Below are positions 55,039-64,000 of a DNA stretch of 64,000 bases, piece after piece. Numbering within the stretch: the stretch's first letter is position 1; the number at the start of each line of letters is the position of its first letter. Source of the DNA: CAWAND01 sp963797485 (lineage in GTDB: Bacteria; Chloroflexota; Anaerolineae; Anaerolineales; E44-bin32). Under the pieces are notes generated by a model. That model had not been told where the DNA came from and did not search any database. It was given only the letters and a program-made list of their open reading frames with translations. The DNA is taken from positions 124,001-188,000 of the forward strand of contig CAWCPF010000002.1 in assembly GCA_963797485.1 (NCBI GenBank), given 5' to 3'. Position numbers and translations under genes: made by a program.

Positions 55039-55587
55039 ATGGCCAAACTGCCGCGCAAACGCCCGGAAAGCCTTGGGGGATTCGTGGTGCATGGGGTCCC
55101 ATTCCCCGTCGAAACCGACCCGGACGCCCTCGCCTTCCTGAAGAAGCTGGCTCCGATTCAAATCGAGCAGACGTACAGCATCACCTATCTGCACTCGTAT
55201 GGCCAGGACAGCCCCTGGTTCGCCGGGGCGGCCAACCGGCGCCTGCTGGCCAGCCGGACGGCCAGTTCCGGCTACACCTACGCCACGCCGCGCGGCCACG
55301 ACATGGCCACCGGCGAGCCCACCGAGTGGATCGATATCACCGACCGCCCGGCCCAAATCCACGCGTTCACCGTGTGCCACTTCGGGTCGGAGGAGTTCCT
55401 GCCTGAGACCCCGTATGTGCTGGCGCTGGTGGAGTTTGACGACGTCGATACCTTGTTCCTGACGAGGCTGATGGGGGTCGATCCCGATGCGGCCAGCCTG
55501 GATTGGATCGGCATGCCGGTCCAGCCGCGGTTCCTGCGCAACAGCAAGTTGAAGCCCACCGACGTCTACTTCGTGCCCGCCGGGTAG
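55039..55587 (+). CDS. DUF35 OB-fold protein with degenerate zinc ribbon
   Basis: 182 aa. The linker L-L-A-S-R-T-A-S-S-G-Y-T-Y-A-T-P-R sits where zinc-binding C-x-x-C normally is, but all cysteines are gone. The OB fold follows (A-F-T-V-C-H-F-G, Y-V-L-A-L-V-E-F-D). It should bind the preceding thiolase-like protein. Confidence 0.8.
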   Translation: MAKLPRKRPESLGGFVVHGVPFPVETDPDALAFLKKLAPIQIEQTYSITYLHSYGQDSPWFAGAANRRLLASRTASSGYTYATPRGHDMATGEPTEWIDITDRPAQIHAFTVCHFGSEEFLPETPYVLALVEFDDVDTLFLTRLMGVDPDAASLDWIGMPVQPRFLRNSKLKPTDVYFVPAG

Positions 55588-55599
55588 CCGGGCTCGCGC

Positions 55600-56385
55600 A
55601 TGCCTCCCGGGCTTTCCGAAACCGCACCCTCCTTCGGCGCGCTGATCAGCGTCCACCCCGCCAGCCGGCGCCAGCGCCTCGCTGGCCTGCTCGGGCTGCT
55701 CGTCGTGTGGGGATTGGCGCTGATATGCGCCATCATCGGCGCCTACCGCTGGTTTCTGGCGACCACCCAGTATGGCCCGGCCGTCGTCGGGCGCTGGTCA
55801 ACCTCGTGGTTCGTGGCTGGAGGCGGGCTGGCCGCCGCCGGCCTGGTCTTGGCGCTGGTGATCTGGCGGACCCGAGGACGCGAAGTCCGCGTCTACGCCG
55901 GCGGCTTCACTTACCGGCTGCGGGGGCACACCCTCCAGGTCGCATGGCCCGACATTGTGCGGGTACATGCGGACGCGGTGAGATATGGTATCTTTGGGCT
56001 CATTTGGGGGGGCGACCTGCGGCTTCGCCTCGATCTGAGGGACGGACAAGAAATCCGGCTGACACGTGCCCTCGAGGGCCTGCCGGACTTGGTGGAGAAG
56101 ATCAAACGCAACGTGTTCCCTCTCTTGCTGGCCGGCTACACCCGGGCCTTCAACCTGGGCCATGAGCTGTCATTCGGACCCTTGAGTCTTTCCGCCGCCG
56201 GCGTCGGCAAAGGCGGGACCGTGCTGCCCTGGTCGGAATTGGCGGCGGCCGATCTTGACCGCGGGATTTTGAAGTTGACCCCGCTCCGAGGCTCCGCCAA
56301 ACGACCCCTCCGCATTCCTGCCCGCCAGATCCCCAACTTCGACGTCTGCCTGCAGCTCATTCAGAACCTGGGACACACCGCATGA
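55600..56385 (+). CDS. DUF6585-like membrane protein
   Basis: 261 aa. Two N-terminal helices (L-L-G-L-L-V-V-W-G-L-A-L-I and G-L-A-A-A-G-L-V-L-A-L-V-I), then a beta-rich cytosolic domain (V-R-V-Y-A-G-G-F-T-Y-R-L-R-G) reminiscent of PH-type domains. Function unknown. Its TGA overlaps the next ATG. Confidence 0.65.
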   Translation: MPPGLSETAPSFGALISVHPASRRQRLAGLLGLLVVWGLALICAIIGAYRWFLATTQYGPAVVGRWSTSWFVAGGGLAAAGLVLALVIWRTRGREVRVYAGGFTYRLRGHTLQVAWPDIVRVHADAVRYGIFGLIWGGDLRLRLDLRDGQEIRLTRALEGLPDLVEKIKRNVFPLLLAGYTRAFNLGHELSFGPLSLSAAGVGKGGTVLPWSELAAADLDRGILKLTPLRGSAKRPLRIPARQIPNFDVCLQLIQNLGHTA

Positions 56386-58854
56386 CAAATCCCAAGTACG
56401 CCTGCCTGGCCTATGTGCTGATGTTCTCGCTGGCCGCCTGCACCCTGCCCGGAGTAGGCGGCTCGAACACCGGGGCCGCGCCCACCCCCCCAGCCCGCTG
56501 CCTCAGGCGAACGTTGCCTTCTACCTGACGCCCCCGGATGGGACGGCCGGCGATGCCGGCCTGTCAGTGGAAATCCTGGACGAAATCACGGGCGTGGCCT
56601 ACAACGCCAGCCCGCACAGCATGCAGGCGACGGGAGACGGGCGATGGTTGGCCCAGCTCAACCTCCCAGTGGGTGCCCTGATCCGCTACCGCTATGTGCG
56701 CCAGTCGCCTTCTGCGGCGTATGAGGCCTCCGGCCGGGGCGTGCAGATTCGCGCTCGCGTGGCCCTTATCCCGGGTCCGTCAGAAATCGACGATCTGGCG
56801 GCGGCCTGGACCGACACGCCTTATGCAGGGCAGTTTGGCCGCATCCTCGGCCGCATCACAGATGGCGTCAGTGGTCAGCCGCTCAGCCAGGTAAGCGTCT
56901 CGGCCGGCGGCATTTCGGCTTTCACCGACGGCCAGGGCAACTACCGCCTGGAGGGCCTGCCGCCGGGGTTGCACACGATCGTGGCCGCCACTACCGATGG
57001 GCGCTACCTGCCCACTTCACAAGGCGCCGTGGTGGCGCCCGAAAGCTCGACGCCTGCCAATTTCTCGCTCCAGCCGGCTACCCCGGTCCAGGCCAGTTTC
57101 GAGGTGACCGTTCCGGAGGGCACGGCTCAAGGCACGCCCGTTCGACTGGCCGGCAATCTCCGGCAGTTCGGCGACGTGTTCAGCGAGCTGCCGGGCGGGC
57201 TGGACCTTACCAGCGCCCGCATGCCCACCCTGGTGCCGGTAGACGCCACCCACTATCTGCTACTGGCCCAGCTGTATTCGGGGACTTACCTGCACTACAA
57301 GTACACCCTGGGGGATGGGTTGTGGAATGCTGAACGCGATTCGCAAGGCGCCTTCCGGCTGCGGGAATTGATCGTCCCCGATCACGATTTCACCGTGCAG
57401 GATAGTGTGACCAGCTGGCACGGCGGGACGCGGCGCCGCCATTCCGTTCTCGGTCCATGTGCCCGCCGGCACACCTGCGGGCGATGAGGTCACCATCCAG
57501 CTCAACCCCTTCACCTGGTTTGAGCCGCTGCCCATGTGGCCTTCCGGCGACGACGGCTGGCTTTTCGTCCTCGAAGGTCCGCTGGACTTCAGCGGCCAGG
57601 TGGGGTATCGCTACTGCCGGAACTTCCAGTGCGGGGGAGCGGACGAACTCAGAAACCCCGGGGGCACTATCTTCCGGCCGGCCCCTGAATCCGGACAGCG
57701 TGCAAGGGACCGTTGAAGACCAGGTAACCGCCTGGCAGTGGCAGGCGGGAAACGCCCCGTCGGCCTCGGTCACGGCGCCTGAAATCTCGCCCCGCGACGG
57801 CTTCCGGGCCGGGGTCGACCTGGCGCCGGCCGCGCCGCCCAGCGGCGTCCGATATCAAACCCAGGCGATGTCCGATATACACGCCCTGGGGGCCAATAGC
57901 CTGACGCTCACGCCCACCTGGACACTCACCAGCAACAATCCACTGCCGCTGATGGGATTTGATCCCGCCAACGGGGCGTTCGACGACGACCTCCTGGCGG
58001 CGGCAGCCGAAGCCCGCCGTCAAGGACTGGCGGTGGCGGTGCGCCCCAGCCTGGTTCCGGACTCCGGGGGACTCGACGCTTGGTGGGTGAATGCCCCACG
58101 CGACTCCGCCTGGTGGTCGGTGTGGTTCGAAAGCTACCGCAGCTTCATCCTGAGCTATGCGCGCCTGGCCCAGGCGATGCAGGCCGACAGCCTGGTGCTG
58201 GGCGGCCCGGAGGCCGCTCCGGCGCTGCCGGGCGGCCGCCTCCCAGGGGGTAACGCCTCCAGCGCGCCGGGGGACGCCGAAGCGTGCTGGCGTGCCCTGA
58301 TCGACGATGTCCGCGGCCTGTACTCCGGCAGGGTCGTTTTTGAAATCGAAGACGGGACCGAACTCCAGGTGCCGCCGCCGTTCCTGGACGCGGTCGACGC
58401 GGTGCGCGTCTACTGGCATGTCCCACTCGGCCAGGGCAAGGATCTTGATCTGCCCAGCATGCAGACCGCCGCCGGAGCGGCGCTGGACCAGCTGATCCAG
58501 ACACCGGGCCTGGCCGGTAAACCCATCGAGTTGAGCGTCGAATACCTGTCAATCGATGGAGGCGCCACGGCCTGCGCTCCCCGGGCGGACGGCTCGTGCC
58601 GGCCGGCCTCGGATTTCGTCGGCGGCGCCGATGCCGATCCCGACCTGGGCATTGACCTTGGCGAACAGGCCCTGGCTTACAACGCCCTTCTGCTCGAGGC
58701 CACGCAGCGCCCAGTCATACAGGGTTTCTATGCCCGCGGCTACAATCCCATCGTCGCGCTCCAGGACAAGTCGGCCTCGGTGCGCGGCAAGCCGGCGCGC
58801 GACATGATATGGTATTGGTACCAGCGCCTCACGGGTCAGCCGGGGTCCAGCTGA
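56382..58854 (+). CDS. Large carbohydrate-active lipoprotein with TIM-barrel (GH113-like) domain; frame broken at C7 run 56485-56491 and near 57440 and 57685
   Basis: Start ATG 56382 with lipoprotein signal L-A-A-C. Adding one C to the run 56485-56491 restores A-P-T-P-P-S-P-L-P-Q. Domains then follow: an N-terminal beta module; a carboxypeptidase-regulatory-like module (G-R-I-T-D-G-V-S-G-Q-P-L); two sugar-binding-like modules of related sequence (F-E-V-T-V-P-E-G-T-A-Q-G-T and F-S-V-H-V-P-A-G-T-P-A-G-D); and, from about 57780, a TIM barrel (L-G-A-N-S-L-T-L-T-P-T-W). The barrel resembles GH113-type hydrolases. About 824 codons, net one extra base. Substrate unknown; cell-surface location predicted. 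Confidence 0.65.
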
Positions 58855-58893
58855 GGCGCTAGCATACGTCATCCCCCAGGAGGGGAGCACGGC

Positions 58894-60846
<1,953 letters not shown>

Positions 60847-60855
60847 GCACAGACT

Positions 60856-60871
60856 TGTGAAATTCGTCACA
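60856..60871. promoter_or_regulatory. CRP/FNR-type operator (site 6)
   Basis: TGTGA-aattcg-TCACA, centre 58.5 bp before the ATG of the acyl-CoA dehydrogenase. No clear -10 lies between; GGAGG occupies that region. Confidence 0.6.
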
Positions 60872-60921
60872 ATCGCTGCCCCCCACCCGCATCTCGTTCG
60901 CACACCAGCCTGGAGGCCGGC

Positions 60922-62074
60922 ATGGACTTCTCTCTGAACCAAGAACAGAGAACTCTGGCGCCAAACGGTTCACGACTTTTGTGAGGCGCAGGTCCGGCCC
61001 CATGCTGCCGAGTACGACGCGCAGGCGCGGTTCGATTCGGACCTGATCCCCAAGCTCGCCGGGCTCGGCTTGCTCGGCATGGCCATTCCTGAGGCCTACG
61101 GTGGTGCCGGGGTTGACTCGATGGGCACGGTGCTGGCGCTGGAAGAACTGGGCTGGGCTTGCGGCGGGACGGCGCTATCGGTGGCCGCCCATAACGGCCT
61201 GTGCTGCGCCGCCATCAGCAGTTTCGGCTCTGCCGAGCAAAAGCAGCGCTGGCTTCCGGACCTGGCCGGCGGGGCGCACGGGCTCGGCGCCCTGGCGCTC
61301 ACCGAACCCGGGGCCGGATCCGATCTGGCCGGCGGCATTGCCACGCGGGCGGTCCTCGAGGGCGACGAATGGGTCGTCCAGGGCCAGAAGGCGTGGATCA
61401 CCAATGCCAGCCTGGCCCCGCTCATCGTCTGCCTGTGCCGGACCGATCCGGCCGGAGGCAGCCGGTCGCTGAGCTTAATCGTCGTCCCGGCGGACGCTCC
61501 GGGTGTCCACATTCATCCAGCGGAAAAGAAACTCGGCATGCGCGCCTCGCCGACCCACGCCATCAGCCTCGACGGCGTCCGTGTCCCCTCCAACCATGTG
61601 CTTGGCGAACCCGGGCAGGGACTGGCGCAGACGCTCCAGGTGTTGGATGGCGGGCGGGTTGGGATCGGGGCCCTTGGGCTGGGTTTGGCGCGCGCCGCTC
61701 TCGAGCAGGCCATGGCTTACGCCGCCCAGCGCCAGGCATTTGGCCGGCCGATCAAGGAGCACCAGGCGATCCAATTCATGTTGGCCGATGCCGCCACCCA
61801 GTTGGAAGCCTCGCGTTGGCTGGTTTATCACGCCGCGTGTCTCAAGGATCTGGGGCAACCGTACACCCAGGAAGCGGCCATGGCCAAGCTTCAGTCAAGC
61901 GAGACGGCGGAGGCGGTCTGCCGTACGGCGATTCAGATCCTGGGTGGCTATGGGTACAGCCAGGACTATCCGGTGGAACGTTTCTACCGGGATGCCCGCT
62001 TGCTAACCATTGGTGAGGGGACCAGCGAAGTCCAGCGGATGGTCATTGCTAAACGCTTGCTGAATCTGGCGTAG
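60922..62074 (+). CDS. Acyl-CoA dehydrogenase; frame broken at GG 60957-60958
   Basis: 383 aa after removing one G, which restores R-T-L-R-Q-T-V-H-D-F-C-E. Family marks: L-G-M-A-I-P-E-A-Y-G-G, A-L-T-E-P-G-A-G-S-D, K-A-W-I-T-N-A, R-V-G-I-G-A-L-G-L-G-L-A, R-Q-A-F-G-R-P-I-K-E-H-Q, Q-I-L-G-G-Y-G-Y-S-Q-D-Y-P-V-E-R. Catalytic Glu is in I-G-E-G-T-S-E. FAD-dependent first step of beta-oxidation; chain length unknown. GGAGG precedes ATG 60922. Confidence 0.92.
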
Positions 62075-62083
62075 AGCGCGGAC

Positions 62084-62656
62084 TTACGGTGCGGCCGATT
62101 GAAATGCCGCCGTGAGCTGCTCGGCTGTGACGTATCCAACCCACTGCTGCAGGATGTGACCCTGAGCGTCGAGCAGCACCAAGTGGGGCTGGTACTGATA
62201 TCCAAGCTGGCGCTTGAAATCATCCGTGCGTGGATCGTCGATGTCCAGATAGACAAACTTGACCTTGCCCTGCCAGTCCCGCTCCAGCCCGTGCACGACG
62301 GGCGCCAAAGCCTGGCAGGTAGGTCACCAGAAGGCGAAGAACTCCACCAGGGTCGGCTGATCCCCGCTGGCCAGCTTGACCGTCTCCGGGTTGCTGGCGT
62401 GCAGGTTGGGGTTGATGGTGATGGTCGGGATGAGCGCCTGGGCGGCCGGCTGAGTGGCAGCCGGCAAGGCCGTCGATGTCGGCGCCGCCACGGCCGGCGT
62501 GCTGGTCGCGGTGGGGGCCGTCGAGCCCGCCCCGGGCGCGCCCTGTCCGCCGGCGGGGGCGCCGCCACAGGCCGCCAAGAACAACACCCCAAATGCCGCA
62601 AGGGCGTTGACGGTGCCGGCCGACCGGCCAAACGAAGGGCGTACAGACAGGTTCAT
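62084..62656 (-). CDS. Thioredoxin-like lipoprotein with in-frame TGA at the first redox Cys: candidate selenoprotein
   Basis: 190 residues in one frame with a single TGA (62324-62326, codon 111). Lipoprotein signal ends F-L-A-A-C at residue 30, then a Thr/Ala/Pro linker, then a thioredoxin-like domain: L-V-E-F-F-A-F-W-[TGA]-P-T-C-Q-A-L-A-P, V-Y-L-D-I-D-D-P and Y-Q-P-H-L-V-L-L-D. Relatives have W-C-P-T-C, so TGA sits exactly on the nucleophilic Cys and would give U-x-x-C. Downstream frame is perfect to the stop at 62084. A hairpin 21 nt after the TGA fits a bacterial SECIS. The alternative is one base error (TGC to TGA), plausible in this error-bearing sequence. No selA/B/C/D is in the window. 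Confidence 0.75.
62287..62303 (-). promoter_or_regulatory. Candidate bacterial SECIS hairpin
   Basis: On the coding strand GCCCGT-cgtgc-ACGGGC, a perfect 6-bp stem with a 5-nt loop whose second base is G. It starts 21 nt after the TGA, and the loop G is 28 nt after it. Published bacterial SECIS models ask for a short upper stem, a small loop and a G among its first two bases at roughly 16-37 nt, as I recall them. Confidence 0.45.
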
Positions 62657-62760
62657 CTCAGCTGCAGATTAGACGCCAATTCTTGCCCAGTTCTTAACCA
62701 ACTGAGCCTGCTTGACGCCATAGTATACTCACCGCGCCGTCGATCCCCGCCGAGGAGTCC

Positions 62761-64000
62761 ATGCCCACGCCCCTGGTCGAATGCATCCCCAACTTCTCTG
62801 AAGGCCGGCGCCCGGACGTCGTCGACGCCATTTGCGCCGCCATCCAATCCGTGCCCGGTGTCCACATCCTGGACCAACATAGCGACCACGATCACAACCG
62901 GACCGTGGTGACCTTTGTGGCGCCCCCGCAAGCCGCCGCCGAGGCGGCCTTTGCCGGCATCGCCAAGGCGGCCGAGCTGATCGATCTCAACCAGCACCAA
63001 GGGGAGCACCCGCGCATCGGGGCCACCGATGTCGTCCCCTTCGTGCCCATCAGCGGCGTGTCGCATGAGGCCTGCCTGTCGCTGGCGGACGGCCTGGCCA
63101 AGCGCGTCGGGGACGAGCTCGGGATCCCCGTGTACCTGTACGAGGACTCGGCCACCCGGCCCGATCGGGTTAACCTCGAAAACCTGCGGCGCGGCGAATA
63201 TGAGGGCCTCAAGCAGGCCATCGTCTCCGATCCGGACCGGCAGCCGGATTACGGCCCGGCTGAGCTGGGGTCGGCCGGGGCCACCGTAATCGGCGTCCGC
63301 GCTCCGCTAATCGCCTACAACGTCTATCTGACCACGGATGACGTCGATGTCGCCAAGAAGATCGCCAAAGCCATCCGGCATTCATCCGGGGGTTTCCGCT
63401 ACGTCAAATCCATCGGCCTGCTGGTGGAGGGACGGGCCCAGGTCTCGATCAATCTGACCGACGCCACCCGCACTCCGATCGCCCGGGTGGTGGAAGCCAT
63501 TCGCCGCGAGGCGGCCCGCCACGGGGTGGCTGTGCACCATTCAGAATTGGTCGGGCTGGCGCCGCAGGCGAGCCTGATCGAAGCGGCGCGCTGGTACCTG
63601 CAGCTGGATCAGTTCGAACCTGACCAGATCCTGGAAACCCGCCTGTTCGAAGCCATGCGGCAGGCTCCCGCCCCCGAGGCCTCATTCCTTGACCGGCTGG
63701 CGGCGGACACGCCGACCCCCGGAGGCGGATCGGCCGCCGCCCATGTGGGCGCGACGGCCGCCGCGCTGGTGGCCATGGTGGCACGCCTGACAGTGGGCAA
63801 GAAGAAGTACGCCGAGGTGGAGGCACGCATGCGCGAGCTGGCGAACCAGGCCGATCGGCTGCGCGCCGACCTGACCCGGGCCGTCGAACGCGATGCGTCC
63901 GCATTCGATGCGCTCATGGCCGCGCTCAAGCTTCCCAAATCAACCACCGACGAGGCCTCCACCCGTGACGCCGCCGTTGAAGCCGCCACGCAGGGGGCCG
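62761..64000 (+). CDS. ftcD: Glutamate formimidoyltransferase / formimidoyltetrahydrofolate cyclodeaminase (partial, 3' end outside window)
   Basis: 413 codons to the window edge, no break. Formyltransferase domain: V-E-C-I-P-N-F-S-E-G-R-R, D-H-D-H-N-R-T-V-V-T-F, G-E-H-P-R-I-G-A-T-D-V-V-P-F. The cyclodeaminase begins near residue 300: F-L-D-R-L-A-A-D-T-P-T-P-G-G-G-S-A-A-A. A bifunctional protein as in animals and some bacteria; it moves the formimino group from histidine breakdown to folate. GAGGAG precedes ATG 62761. A TATACT box at 62724-62729 could be its -10. Confidence 0.95.
   Translation, partial: MPTPLVECIPNFSEGRRPDVVDAICAAIQSVPGVHILDQHSDHDHNRTVVTFVAPPQAAAEAAFAGIAKAAELIDLNQHQGEHPRIGATDVVPFVPISGVSHEACLSLADGLAKRVGDELGIPVYLYEDSATRPDRVNLENLRRGEYEGLKQAIVSDPDRQPDYGPAELGSAGATVIGVRAPLIAYNVYLTTDDVDVAKKIAKAIRHSSGGFRYVKSIGLLVEGRAQVSINLTDATRTPIARVVEAIRREAARHGVAVHHSELVGLAPQASLIEAARWYLQLDQFEPDQILETRLFEAMRQAPAPEASFLDRLAADTPTPGGGSAAAHVGATAAALVAMVARLTVGKKKYAEVEARMRELANQADRLRADLTRAVERDASAFDALMAALKLPKSTTDEASTRDAAVEAATQGA

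Overview
The window is GC-rich bacterial chromosome and reads best as Chloroflexota, probably Anaerolineae-like. This is inferred from gene content, not from a marker phylogeny. Supporting features are lipoproteins with long Thr/Pro/Ala linkers, a bacterial operon for the upper mevalonate pathway built on an archaeal-type HMG-CoA synthase, and a replication-origin-type cluster (rpmH-rnpA-yidD-PQQ lipoprotein-yidC-jag, parA-parB, gyrB). No dnaA, rRNA, CRISPR array or complete transposon was seen. One tRNA (Glu, UUC) is present.

Layout. 1-2.5 kb: response regulator (partial), Roadblock/LC7 protein, thioredoxin-VKOR protein. 2.5-4.4 kb: an SdpRI-like autoregulated operon with a CPBP protease, whose operator lies on its promoter. 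4.3-7 kb: an accessory patch with a secreted WbsX-type protein and gene remnants, flanked by a diverged 150-bp direct repeat. 7-10 kb: FGE-type lipoprotein and ComM. 10.1-18.5 kb: complete potassium operon kdpFABC-kdpDE with two extra small ORFs. 18.8-23.3 kb: two SPFH-like membrane proteins, then pseudouridine kinase and pseudouridine-5'-phosphate glycosidase. 23.4-27.9 kb: bifunctional nuclease, DnaB helicase, DnaD-like and tandem-AAA+ DnaC-like proteins, tRNA-Glu. 28-33.8 kb: epimerase, TspO, and the HMG-CoA reductase, synthase, thiolase and DUF35 operon. 34-43 kb: LysM lipoprotein, NUDIX, primary-type sigma factor, GyrB (minus), SAM hydrolase, MurA, a ParA-like ATPase. 43-50 kb: origin-type cluster. 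50-53.5 kb: FabG, Asp23, NusB, TatA/B, TatC, TerC. 53.6-62 kb: second thiolase/DUF35 pair, a large carbohydrate-active lipoprotein, acyl-CoA synthetase, acyl-CoA dehydrogenase. 62-64 kb: thioredoxin-like lipoprotein with an in-frame TGA at its catalytic cysteine, then FtcD running off the end.

Three signals run through the window. (i) Six copies of a CRP-type palindrome TTGTGA-N6-TCACAA (one with ATGTGA); five are intergenic, upstream of redox, lipid or carbohydrate genes. (ii) Several genes have a -10 box ending 7-12 nt before the start codon and no Shine-Dalgarno, implying leaderless mRNAs. (iii) Roughly 18-20 frame breaks, many at short homopolymers, disrupt genes that must be functional (gyrB twice, murA, jag, kdpB, kdpD). 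The underlying sequence therefore very probably contains indel errors, and broken genes are described here as one gene with a break.

The candidate for something new is the minus-strand thioredoxin-like lipoprotein at 62.1-62.7 kb. A single in-frame TGA replaces the first Cys of its CxxC motif, and a hairpin at the right distance downstream resembles a bacterial SECIS element. It may be a selenoprotein.
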